From Bacteroidota bacterium (GTDB lineage: Bacteria > Bacteroidota > Bacteroidia > Bacteroidales > GCA-2748055): a DNA stretch of 14,683 nucleotides. Position numbers and translations under genes: made by a program. Location of the stretch: contig JAUVIT010000007.1 of NCBI GenBank assembly GCA_030592605.1, positions 1 to 14,683 on the forward strand. The letters are read 5' to 3'. Every line of letters starts with the position of its first letter. The first letter of the stretch is position 1. Below the pieces are notes generated by a model. It was not told the origin of the DNA, ran no database searches, and was given only the letters and a program-made list of their open reading frames with translations. This document shows positions 8,074 through 14,683 of the stretch, one piece after another.

Positions 8074-8106
8074 GTAAATTTAACTCGTATTGGAAATGGC
8101 GATATT

Positions 8107-10305
8107 ATGGGAAAGAGTAAAAGGCCGGGTAAGGATAAATTCTCACGAGAACAGGCCAAGGCATTGATCATGGGGGTATTTGGAAGAAACCCCAAGCAGA
8201 TATATAATTATAAGCAGATTTCGAAACTTCTTTTTATTACCGATAAACAGCGCAGGGCCATTGTGAACAGGACTCTGGACGAACTGGTGGAAAAGAAGCA
8301 GCTGGAGCAACTGGGGCCAGGGAAATACCGCCTTTTGAGCAGGGCTGGATATATGACCGGAACCCTCGATATGACCCAGCACGGATATGCATTCCTGGTG
8401 TCGGAGGGTTCGGATGATGACGTCTTTATTGCCAGGAACAACCTGAAGACAGCCCTGGATGGCGACCTGGTGAAAGTAATTGTCTACCCAGCCCGCAAAC
8501 AGCGCAGCCGGTCCGAGGGCGAGGTGGTGGAAATACTGGAACGCAAGCGGGACACTTTTGTGGGGACGGTGGAGATCTCCCGCAACTATGCCTTCCTGCT
8601 TCCCGATAGCCGTAAAATGCCCTTTGATATCTTTATTCCTCTTGAAAAGCTAAAGGGAGTGGAGCATGGACAGAAAGCCATTGCCCGCATTATCGATTGG
8701 CCCGAAAAAGTAAAAAATCCATTCGGAGAAATCGTGGATATCCTGGGCTATCCCGGAGAGAATGATACAGAGATGCACTCCATCCTGGCCGAGTTTGAGC
8801 TACCCATCAAGTTTTCCCCAGAGGTGGAGGCATATGCAGAAAAGATTCCAGATGGAATCACAGCTGCGGAAATTAAAAGCAGAAGAGACTTCAGGAAAGT
8901 GCCCACTTTTACCATTGATCCGGCCGACGCAAAAGATTTTGACGATGCCCTTTCGCTGCAGTCCCTGGAAGGTGGTTTGTGGGAGGTGGGAATACATATT
9001 GCCGATGTTTCGCACTATGTGAGAACCAAAACCATTCTCGATAATGAAGCCTATGACCGGGCAACATCCGTATACCTGGTCGACCGGGTAGTTCCCATGC
9101 TTCCCGAGAAACTTTCCAATGGGGTATGTTCACTTCGTCCCAATGAAGATAAGCTCACCTTTTCGGCTGTCTTTAAAATGAATGAGCAAGGGGAGGTTTT
9201 GGATGAGTGGTTTGGACGCACAGTAATCCATTCGGCCAGGCGCTTTAGTTATGAGGAGGCGCAGAAGATTATTGAAACGGGCGAAGGGGATTTGAAGGCG
9301 GAGGTGCTGAAACTCTATGAGATTTCTAAAGTTTTGAAGGATAAGAGATTTCAAAATGGCTCGGTGAATTTCGAACGGGAGGAGGTCAAGTTCCACCTGG
9401 CTGAAGACGGCACCCCCACCGGGGTCTACTTCAAGGTACAGAAAGAGGCCAACTGGCTTATTGAGGAGTTTATGTTACTGGCCAATAAAAAGGTGGCTGC
9501 CTATGCCAGCAGAGGTGGGAAGTATGAGAAGGAGGTGAGTCCGGCTGAACCCAAGGGAAAGAAAAAGGTAGGAAAAACATTTGTTTACCGCATCCACGAT
9601 CAGCCAGACCCCGAAAAGATGGAGTCCTTTACCAGGTTTATCAGCAAGTTTGGGCATACAATGAATCCCCAGCAATCGGGCCGCCGTCTCTCAAACGCAC
9701 TGAACAGTGTACTGGACCAGGTACAGGGGAAAAAGGAGCAAAATGTGGTGGAAATGATGGCACTGCGCTCCATGGCCAAGGCACGGTATTCCACCCAGAA
9801 CGTAGGCCACTATGGTCTGGCATTTAAGGATTATGCCCATTTTACTTCGCCCATCAGGCGATATCCTGATCTGATGGTGCATCGCTTGCTGGCTCACTAC
9901 CTGGCACAGGGTGAATCCAAGAATGCCGAAACCTATGAAAAGCGCTGTCAGCATGCATCTGAGATGGAACGACGGGCCGTAGAGGCAGAAAGAGCCTCTA
10001 CCAAATACAAACAGGTAGAGTTCATGCAGGATAAGGTGGGGAAAATCTTCGACGGAGTGGTTTCGGGCCTTACAGATTGGGGGATATATGTTGAGATTGT
10101 GGAAAATAAGTGCGAGGGGATGGTCTCCATCAAGAGCATTGTGGATGATTTTTATGAGTTTAACGAGGAGGAGTATATGATTGTGGGCAAGCAATCGGGA
10201 AAGAAATTTGAAATAGGCGATGAGGTAAAAATTGAGGTGATGAACGCCAACCTTTCCCGCAGGCAACTCGATTACAGACTTGTAGAATTGGATGAGGAGG
10301 CTTAA
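8107..10305 (+). CDS. rnr: Ribonuclease R (RNB-family 3'-5' exoribonuclease)
   Basis: 732 residues from ATG8107; the frame extends to ATG8056 (749 residues). RNase R degrades structured RNA and takes part in mRNA, tRNA and rRNA quality control. Order, numbered from ATG8056: a helix-turn-helix-like N-terminal domain (30-95, REQAKALIMG...NYKQISKLL), two cold-shock/OB domains (97-150 and 165-230), the RNB catalytic domain (275-615) and a C-terminal S1 domain (663-745). The metal site is seen in FTIDPADAKDFDDALS (285-300): Asp288, Asp294, Asp296 and Asp297 have the canonical spacing. HFTSPIRRYPDLMVHRLL (595-612) carries the conserved arginines. A lysine-rich insertion lies near 490-507. I prefer 8107 because the first 17 residues do not resemble the family and the divergent promoter region needs space. 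A TetR-type gene follows after 29 bases. Confidence 0.96.
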   Translation: MGKSKRPGKDKFSREQAKALIMGVFGRNPKQIYNYKQISKLLFITDKQRRAIVNRTLDELVEKKQLEQLGPGKYRLLSRAGYMTGTLDMTQHGYAFLVSEGSDDDVFIARNNLKTALDGDLVKVIVYPARKQRSRSEGEVVEILERKRDTFVGTVEISRNYAFLLPDSRKMPFDIFIPLEKLKGVEHGQKAIARIIDWPEKVKNPFGEIVDILGYPGENDTEMHSILAEFELPIKFSPEVEAYAEKIPDGITAAEIKSRRDFRKVPTFTIDPADAKDFDDALSLQSLEGGLWEVGIHIADVSHYVRTKTILDNEAYDRATSVYLVDRVVPMLPEKLSNGVCSLRPNEDKLTFSAVFKMNEQGEVLDEWFGRTVIHSARRFSYEEAQKIIETGEGDLKAEVLKLYEISKVLKDKRFQNGSVNFEREEVKFHLAEDGTPTGVYFKVQKEANWLIEEFMLLANKKVAAYASRGGKYEKEVSPAEPKGKKKVGKTFVYRIHDQPDPEKMESFTRFISKFGHTMNPQQSGRRLSNALNSVLDQVQGKKEQNVVEMMALRSMAKARYSTQNVGHYGLAFKDYAHFTSPIRRYPDLMVHRLLAHYLAQGESKNAETYEKRCQHASEMERRAVEAERASTKYKQVEFMQDKVGKIFDGVVSGLTDWGIYVEIVENKCEGMVSIKSIVDDFYEFNEEEYMIVGKQSGKKFEIGDEVKIEVMNANLSRRQLDYRLVELDEEA

Positions 10306-10334
10306 ATTTGCAATGCGAACTATTCCTTTGACAA

Positions 10335-10922
10335 ATGGTCGTTATCAAAGAGGAGGTCAGAGCACATATTGTGGGCATCGCCCGCAGAATCTTCACCAGG
10401 TATGGTTTCAGAAAGACCACCATGGAGGAGATCGCCAGCGCCTCACAAATGGGGAAGAGTTCCATTTATTACTATTTCAAAAGTAAAGAACAGATTTTCC
10501 GTGCAGTTGTAGAGTTTGAAGCCACCATGCTGAAAGAACAGCTCAGCAGGATCATTAGCAAAAACAATTCTCCCCCTGAGCGGCTCAAAGCATATATGCT
10601 CTTCAGGCTTCATCATGTCAGAACCCTTGAGAATTTCTATGCGGCACTAAATGAAGAGACCCTGTCTTATATGGGTTTTATCCTGGAGATCAGACGCAAT
10701 TTTGAAGCTGAGGAGCAAGAGCTGGTCAGCAAAATTCTGGAAGACGGAATGGAACAGGGAGTCTTTCAGCTGAGCAGTTCAAAAATAGGAGCCATCGCCA
10801 TCTCCACCATGATGAAGGGGCTGGAACTACCTCTCTTGCTGGACGAGGCGCATAAAACCGACCGTGGAGAACTGATGGAAGATCTGATCCGCGTTCTCTT
10901 CAACGGAATCCTGAAGAGGTAG
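10335..10922 (+). CDS. TetR/AcrR-family transcriptional regulator
   Basis: 195 residues, the usual TetR size. Residues 5-52 form the DNA-binding domain: ARRIFTRYGFRKTTMEEIAS, then MGKSSIYYYFKSKEQIFRAV, which contains the family's 'G.(S/T)..YYYF..KE.(I/L)' recognition helix. The C-terminal ligand domain (about 60-195) is all-helical and not assignable to a ligand. An in-frame TGA at 10329 fixes the start at ATG10335 or later. It follows rnr by 29 bases on the same strand with no visible terminator, so it may be read with rnr. TetR repressors usually control a neighbouring efflux pump or enzyme; here the next gene is convergent and no such target is adjacent, so its regulon is unknown. Confidence 0.92.
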   Translation: MVVIKEEVRAHIVGIARRIFTRYGFRKTTMEEIASASQMGKSSIYYYFKSKEQIFRAVVEFEATMLKEQLSRIISKNNSPPERLKAYMLFRLHHVRTLENFYAALNEETLSYMGFILEIRRNFEAEEQELVSKILEDGMEQGVFQLSSSKIGAIAISTMMKGLELPLLLDEAHKTDRGELMEDLIRVLFNGILKR

Positions 10923-10956
10923 CAAGTCTTGCTGATTAAATAAACTGAGCTTGTTC

Positions 10957-12063
10957 CTATTCACCCTTCAACAGGGCCACCATTTTGTGGTTGATTTCAG
11001 TGTTCTTGTAAATTCCTTTAAAATTCTCGGCCCCCGGGCCAAAGGCAAATACGGGAATCAGAGTGGCAGTATGCTGGCCCGTGGCAAACACGGGTTCAAT
11101 TACAGTATAGTCTGAATAGCCTTCTTGTCCTTCTTTTGGAACTTCGGGCCCCAGGGCATAACCGCCAGTTTCATGATCGGCAGTGACCACCACCAGGGTA
11201 TTTCCATCCTTTTCGGCAAAATCCAGGGCAGCTGCAATGACTTTTTCAAAATCCAACATCTCGCCAACCAGGTATTTCGCGTCGTTGGCGTGACCGGCCC
11301 AGTCAATCTGGGAACCTTCTACCATCAGGAAAAAACCCTCCTGATCCTGGGAAAGGTGACTAATGGCCAGGACAGTTGCATCCGGAAGGAAATCACCCCT
11401 TCCATCTCTCCTGGAAGGCATGGATCCGGCCTGAGGCAAAAAACCATACTTCTGATCACCATTCAGCGAACCTGGAGCCGGGAGGCTGGTGGTATCAATG
11501 GTAAAACCTTTTTCGGCAGCCAGCAACAAAATATCCGTACTGTCTGCACGCTCATTAAATTTGGCGCGTCCCCCTCCTGCAAAAAAATCGATCTCTGAGT
11601 CGAGCATCTGGACGGCGATCTCCTCTTCCATACTGCGTTGTTCCACATGGGCATAGAAAGATGCGGGCGTGGCATGTGAAATGGTGGAAGTTGCCACCAC
11701 ACCGGTGCTCCAACCCATGGAGGCCACCAGTTCAGCAATATTCTGAAGGCTGACTTTGGCTGTATCCACACCGATGGCACCATTGTACGTAAGTGTTCCG
11801 GTAGCCAGGGCAGTACCACTGGCAGCTGAATCAGTTATCTTGTGAGAGGCCGAAGAGGTTTGCTGTAATCCAATCTCATGAAAGCGGTTAAAAACAGATG
11901 GCTGGTCGCCAAAATAGAATCCAGTGGAGACTGCCGAGAGTCCCATACCATCGCCAATCAAAAATATGATCTTGGTAGGCTTGTCAGGTTCAGGTGGAGT
12001 GTTTTCAGATGCAGTGCAGGCCAGCGTTAAAGAGACCAGTAAAAGGAGTAATATATTTTTCAT
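10957..12063 (-). CDS. Alkaline phosphatase (PhoA family), lipoprotein
   Basis: 368 residues, shorter than E. coli PhoA (471) but complete. The signal peptide MKNILLLLLVSLTLAC ends in a probable lipoprotein cysteine (Cys16), so the enzyme should be membrane-anchored outside the cytoplasm. It hydrolyses phosphomonoesters to inorganic phosphate. Active-site features: FLIGDGMG (metal ligand Asp38), ITDSAASGTALATG with nucleophile Ser79, ATSTISHATPASFYAH (His130, Thr132), MVEGSQIDWAGHAND (Glu249, Asp254, His258), VVTADHETGGYAL (Asp296, His297) and GQHTATLIPVFAFG (His331). These cover both zinc sites and the third metal site. It lies 50 bases downstream of the glycerophosphodiesterase on the same strand, suggesting a joint role in phosphate scavenging. 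No Pho box was recognised. Confidence 0.95.
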   Translation of the reverse strand: MKNILLLLLVSLTLACTASENTPPEPDKPTKIIFLIGDGMGLSAVSTGFYFGDQPSVFNRFHEIGLQQTSSASHKITDSAASGTALATGTLTYNGAIGVDTAKVSLQNIAELVASMGWSTGVVATSTISHATPASFYAHVEQRSMEEEIAVQMLDSEIDFFAGGGRAKFNERADSTDILLLAAEKGFTIDTTSLPAPGSLNGDQKYGFLPQAGSMPSRRDGRGDFLPDATVLAISHLSQDQEGFFLMVEGSQIDWAGHANDAKYLVGEMLDFEKVIAAALDFAEKDGNTLVVVTADHETGGYALGPEVPKEGQEGYSDYTVIEPVFATGQHTATLIPVFAFGPGAENFKGIYKNTEINHKMVALLKGE

Positions 12064-12113
12064 TTTCGTTTAGATTATTAATAAATCACAAAGTAAACAA
12101 ATCTCGTAATGCT

Positions 12114-12923
12114 TTATTTTAATTTTTTTGACTTTAAACTGTTTTTTAACCAGGCCGGCCGATCCGTGGTGATGGCACTTACCCCAAGCTCTTTCATCTT
12201 TTTCGCTGTTTCCGGATCATTGACGGTCCAGCACCAAACATCCAAGCCCGATGCATGACATTTTTCCATCAGATCCCCATCGATCATGGGATGTCTCAGA
12301 TCTACCCCGTCGAGCTTGCTTTCCAATATGGCGTCAAAATGCTTGCTTAGATCTGACTTAAAGGAGGACAGATAGTAGCAGGGAACCTCAGGGTAAAGTG
12401 CCTTGGCCTGTTTGATGGTTTCAAAATCGAATGCAATAAAACTGATCTTCCCGCTCTTCCAGTGCTCTGTGATTACTTTTTGAAGGTGGGGAAGGATTTC
12501 AGGTCCGGTTTTAATCTCTATCACCAGCATACGATCCCCGGGAATGATGGCCAGCACAACTTCCAGCAAGGGAATGGTTTCATGGGTATATTCAGGACGA
12601 TTGGTTTCCCGGGGAATAAGCACAAGAGGCTTCAGCTCTTCCCAGGTGGCCTCGCTGACAGTAAAGTTTGCACCGGTCAGCTTTTTGGTGTTTTTATCAT
12701 GGAACAGCACCACCCGCTGATCTGAAGTCAGCATCACATCGCATTCAGCACCTTCGGCCCCAAGTTCCCAGGCGAGCTTGATAGAGGCCAGGGTATTCTC
12801 AGGAGCCAGGTAGGAGGCTCCCCGATGGCCCACATATTGAAAAGGTAAGTCAGGAACTTCTTCCTGGGCTTTTAATACGGGACACAAAAGTAATATCATC
12901 AAAACAATGGCTAGGGTTCTCAT
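12114..12923 (-). CDS. Secreted glycerophosphodiester phosphodiesterase
   Basis: 269 residues from ATG12923. Signal peptide MRTLAIVLMILLLCPVLKAQ with likely cleavage after KA. The mature enzyme is a GDPD TIM barrel: YVGHRGASYLAPENTLASIK (catalytic His33, Arg34 and metal ligand Glu42), GAECDVMLTSDQRVVLFHD (Glu60, Asp62 metal ligands; His75 catalytic), MLVIEIKTG with the metal-binding Glu and substrate Lys, LDGVDLRHPMI and DVWCWTVNDPETAKK. It would cleave glycerophosphodiesters to glycerol 3-phosphate and an alcohol in the periplasm or at the cell surface. The frame is open for another 72 codons upstream, but that extension is basic, has no family similarity, precedes a perfect signal peptide and runs antisense into the next gene, so I reject it. 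The alkaline phosphatase follows after 50 bases. Confidence 0.94.
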   Translation of the reverse strand: MRTLAIVLMILLLCPVLKAQEEVPDLPFQYVGHRGASYLAPENTLASIKLAWELGAEGAECDVMLTSDQRVVLFHDKNTKKLTGANFTVSEATWEELKPLVLIPRETNRPEYTHETIPLLEVVLAIIPGDRMLVIEIKTGPEILPHLQKVITEHWKSGKISFIAFDFETIKQAKALYPEVPCYYLSSFKSDLSKHFDAILESKLDGVDLRHPMIDGDLMEKCHASGLDVWCWTVNDPETAKKMKELGVSAITTDRPAWLKNSLKSKKLK

Positions 12924-12931
12924 ATCTCTGC

Positions 12932-12939
12932 TAATTTTG
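12932..12939 (+). promoter_or_regulatory. Candidate -7 box for the DUF502 gene
   Basis: TAATTTTG exactly matches TAnnTTTG and ends 24 bases before ATG12964. It lies in the 40-base divergent gap between the phosphodiesterase start and the DUF502 start. No clear -33 TTTG is visible; the upstream half would fall inside the phosphodiesterase signal-peptide codons. Confidence 0.35.
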
Positions 12940-12963
12940 TATTGAATATAACACTTTCGCATC

Positions 12964-13584
12964 ATGCAAATAAATATCTTCAAGCGTTTTCGGAAATTTC
13001 TTCGCACCACCCTGATCGGGGGTATGGTAGCTCTTGCCCCATTAACATTGATTGTCCTGTTATTCAGATGGGTGATCAATCTGATTGGCCGCACCCTTAC
13101 CCCCTTAGTGGATACGATTTTGCAGGATCCGGATCCCAATCCTTACTTTAAATTTGCCATCTACCTGCTTTCCTTTATTGCTATATTGCTCTTCTTTTTT
13201 ATCATCGGATTAATCATCCGCACCAGATACTTCAGGTTCCTGAACAGGGCAGAGGATCGCTATCTTCTGAAAATTCCCGGATACAAACTGGCCAAAGAGA
13301 CAGTGCAGCAGTTTTTCGGGAAAAACCGTTCCTTTTTTAAAGAGGTGGTGCTGGTGGATATCTTTAATACGGGGGCATTGATGACTGGATTTATCACCGA
13401 TGACCAGGGAGATATTATATCCGTATTTGTCCCCACGGGTCCAAATCCCACCTCTGGGAATATCTATCATCTGCAGAAAGAAAGGGTTACCAGGACCTCA
13501 GCACCAGTTGATCTTGGAATGAAAACGATTATAAGTTGTGGAGCCGGTTCAGCAGAGGTGTTTGCATCGGTCGCAATCAAGTAG
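12964..13584 (+). CDS. DUF502-family inner-membrane protein
   Basis: 206 residues. Two hydrophobic segments, about 15-38 (TLIGGMVALAPLTLIVLLF) and about 62-84 (FKFAIYLLSFIAILLFFFII), are followed by a soluble C-terminal part. Family marks include LLKIPGYKLAKETVQQFF (about 101-118; the 'RIP...iY...kq' element of DUF502), FKEVVLVDIFNTGALMTGFI (the 'vvLVeyP..g.w..GFvT' element), and VFVPTGPNPTSG (154-165), the most characteristic stretch, with a final IISCG. The N-terminus is basic (MQINIFKRFRKFLR), which suggests it stays inside. The function of the family is unknown; homologues occur widely in bacteria and in plants. It is divergent from the phosphodiesterase and overlaps lspA tail to tail by 8 bases. 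Confidence 0.88.
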   Translation: MQINIFKRFRKFLRTTLIGGMVALAPLTLIVLLFRWVINLIGRTLTPLVDTILQDPDPNPYFKFAIYLLSFIAILLFFFIIGLIIRTRYFRFLNRAEDRYLLKIPGYKLAKETVQQFFGKNRSFFKEVVLVDIFNTGALMTGFITDDQGDIISVFVPTGPNPTSGNIYHLQKERVTRTSAPVDLGMKTIISCGAGSAEVFASVAIK

Positions 13585-14206
13585 TCTCGGGTTTGCTTTC
13601 CACATGCCTGAAGAACCTTCTCTGATTAAACAGGATAATGGCTACGGCCACGGAGATGCTCGAATCGGCAATATTAAAGACAGGCCGGAAAAAGATAAAA
13701 CTGGAACCTCCACGAAACCACTCAGGGTAGTTGCCCTTGATAAGGGGAAAATAAAACATATCAACCACCTTGCCCTGCATCAGTGCAGCATACCCGCCAC
13801 CGCCACCTTCGGGGAACATGGCAGCAGTCTGTACCGGACTGCTGCTAGTGAAAATTAATCCGTAGAAAACAGAATCAATAATATTTCCAAAGGCTCCGGC
13901 CATAATCATGGACAGAGAAATAATCAAACCAGTATGTGCTTTAAGACGGATCAGATGTCGCAAATACAAGCCGATTGCAATAATGGCCAGTATCCGAAAG
14001 GAGGTAAGCAGGATCTTCCCGAGGCTTCCGGGCAGGGCCAGTCCAAAGGCCATTCCATTGTTCTCCACGAAATGTAGTATGCCCCAGTTCCCGAAGAAAG
14101 GAATCTGCTGATAGAGAGTCATGTGGGTTTTGATCAGAATCTTCAAGGTCTGATCGGCCACAAGAATCAGCAGGATAATCAGTATGGATTTCCTGGTGAT
14201 GGACAT
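13577..14206 (-). CDS. lspA: Lipoprotein signal peptidase (signal peptidase II)
   Basis: 209 residues, longer than the 164 of E. coli. This inner-membrane aspartyl protease cleaves prolipoproteins just before the lipidated cysteine. Conserved pieces: LVADQTLKILI (Asp18), FVENNGMAFGL (Asn50, Gly51), GAFGNIIDSVFYG with catalytic Asp111, and VFNIADSSISV with catalytic Asp181. Four hydrophobic segments are visible, near 5-24, 62-80, 92-110 and 178-194. The extra length is one loop between the two catalytic aspartates (about 117-174), including PEGGGGGYAALMQGKVVDMF, as in other Bacteroidota LspA proteins. It follows the DksA/TraR-like gene by 26 bases in the same direction. Its substrates would include the alkaline phosphatase lipoprotein encoded nearby. 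Confidence 0.96.
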   Translation of the reverse strand: MSITRKSILIILLILVADQTLKILIKTHMTLYQQIPFFGNWGILHFVENNGMAFGLALPGSLGKILLTSFRILAIIAIGLYLRHLIRLKAHTGLIISLSMIMAGAFGNIIDSVFYGLIFTSSSPVQTAAMFPEGGGGGYAALMQGKVVDMFYFPLIKGNYPEWFRGGSSFIFFRPVFNIADSSISVAVAIILFNQRRFFRHVESKPETT

Positions 14207-14232
14207 TGTTTTTAAGCTAGGATTGCAATCAA

Positions 14233-14607
14233 TTATTGCCTCGATTTTGCTTCAATGGAGAGCGTGGCATGAGGGACTGCACGCAGGCGCTCTTTGGAAA
14301 TCAACTTACCGGTCTCCCTGCAAATTCCATACGTTTTGTTTTCGATCCGCACCTGTGCTCCCTGCAAATGCTGGATAAATTTTGCCTGCCGGGTAGCCAG
14401 CCTTCCAGCTTCCTCTTTGCTTAAGGTTGCTGCTCCTTCCTCCAGCACTTTGAAGGTGGGTGAAGTATCTTGAGTATCGTTACTTTCGCTCTGGGTAATA
14501 GCAGATTTCAATATTTCGTAGTCTTCCCTGGCCTTATCAAGTTTCTGCTGGATGAGCTCCTTGAACTCCACCAGCTCCGCATCTGTATATCTGTTCTTCT
14601 CAGCCAT
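14233..14607 (-). CDS. DksA/TraR-like transcription factor with degenerate zinc finger
   Basis: 124 residues. An N-terminal helical region (8-40, YTDAELVEFKELIQQKLDKA) and a second helix (about 55-90, EEGAATLSKEEAGRLATRQA) form a coiled coil like that of DksA, which enters the RNA polymerase secondary channel. The C-terminal finger reads TYGICRETGKLISKERLRAV then PHATLSIEA: only Cys96 of the normal four cysteines remains; the positions of the others are Thr99, Ser117 and Ala120. The fold motif (YGIC..TGK.I...RL.A.P.A) is otherwise conserved, so this is a zinc-poor finger and not a broken gene. DksA proteins act with ppGpp on rRNA and amino-acid promoters; whether this one does is inference. 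It leads a dksA-lspA pair; in related genomes ileS is often next upstream. Confidence 0.9.
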   Translation of the reverse strand: MAEKNRYTDAELVEFKELIQQKLDKAREDYEILKSAITQSESNDTQDTSPTFKVLEEGAATLSKEEAGRLATRQAKFIQHLQGAQVRIENKTYGICRETGKLISKERLRAVPHATLSIEAKSRQ

Positions 14608-14629
14608 GATAATTTCTTCTTTAGTTTGC

Positions 14630-14658
14630 TAAATATACAATATTTTAATGATTCCCAA
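14630..14658 (-). promoter_or_regulatory. Candidate promoter for the dksA-like/lspA pair
   Basis: The minus strand shows TTG (14658-14656), an 18-base spacer, then TATATTTA (14637-14630), a one-mismatch TAnnTTTG box, ending 22 bases before ATG14607. This is the only place in the window where both halves of a Bacteroidota-type promoter have reasonable spacing. The rest of the segment to 14683 is A/T-rich, and I could not confirm any coding end in it. Confidence 0.38.
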
Positions 14659-14683
14659 TCTTGTTTTTATAACCTGCTTACAC

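Noticed and set aside
9691..10266. 191-codon open frame on the minus strand
   Set aside because: It lies entirely antisense to the conserved RNB and S1 domains of RNase R and its translation has no recognisable domain; it is a product of codon bias.
10921..10934. AGCAAG/CTTGCT inverted repeat after the TetR-type gene
   Set aside because: The loop would be a single base unless the stem is cut to four pairs, and no T-run follows; too weak for a terminator call.
11125..11598. 157-codon open frame on the plus strand
   Set aside because: It is antisense to the alkaline phosphatase, whose active-site motifs are complete on the other strand.
12924..13139. 72-codon N-terminal extension of the phosphodiesterase frame
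   Set aside because: It is highly basic, shows no family similarity, precedes an excellent signal peptide at ATG12923 and overlaps the start of the DUF502 gene on the other strand.
14221..14230. GATTGCAATC palindrome between the DksA-like gene and lspA
   Set aside because: A perfect ten-base palindrome is expected by chance in a window this size, and no second copy was seen.
1..14683. Search for mobile, CRISPR, defence or biosynthetic clusters
   Set aside because: No transposase, integrase, repeat array, toxin-antitoxin pair, nuclease-helicase set or synthase is present; every long gene belongs to a recognised chromosomal family.

Overview
The window looks like ordinary chromosomal DNA of a Bacteroidota bacterium, probably near the Bacteroidales/Marinilabiliales. 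The basis is family style: an enlarged IspG with an inserted central domain, LspA with a long loop before its second catalytic Asp, a DksA/TraR-like protein that has lost most zinc cysteines, a GIN-domain secreted protein, a PAS/PAS hybrid kinase ending in a receiver, weak Shine-Dalgarno signals and several matches to the TAnnTTTG -7 box. I would not name a genus. No rRNA, tRNA, CRISPR array, insertion sequence, phage gene or restriction/defence gene is visible, and coding density is very high.

Layout. 1-195: 3' end of a universal stress protein. 196-2118: two-PAS hybrid histidine kinase with no ATG start, open in the same frame as the stress protein. 2115-2789: ispD, overlapping the kinase stop by 4 bases. 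2770-3450 (-): secreted GIN-domain protein, overlapping ispD tail to tail. 3511-4941: small Omp85 protein with one POTRA and a barrel. 4956-8034 (-): cysS then ispG, 4 bases apart. 8107-10305: RNase R, divergent from cysS, followed by a TetR-type regulator (10335-10922). 10957-12923 (-): a secreted glycerophosphodiester phosphodiesterase and then a lipoprotein alkaline phosphatase. 12964-13584: DUF502 membrane protein, meeting lspA (13577-14206, -) tail to tail. lspA lies behind a DksA/TraR-like gene (14233-14607, -).

How the genes fit together. ispD and ispG supply two steps of the MEP isoprenoid pathway but sit in separate transcription units, one joined to a sensor kinase and one to cysS. 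The phosphodiesterase and phosphatase would together release phosphate from glycerophosphodiesters outside the cytoplasm. LspA, the Omp85 protein, the GIN protein and the DUF502 protein belong to the envelope. RNase R, CysRS and the DksA-like protein are housekeeping or stringent-type functions.

I found no convincing new multi-gene system. The points most worth checking are the start of the hybrid kinase (an in-frame continuation of the stress-protein frame with ATA where ATG would be expected), its translational coupling to ispD, the zinc-poor DksA-like protein, and the short central domain of IspG.
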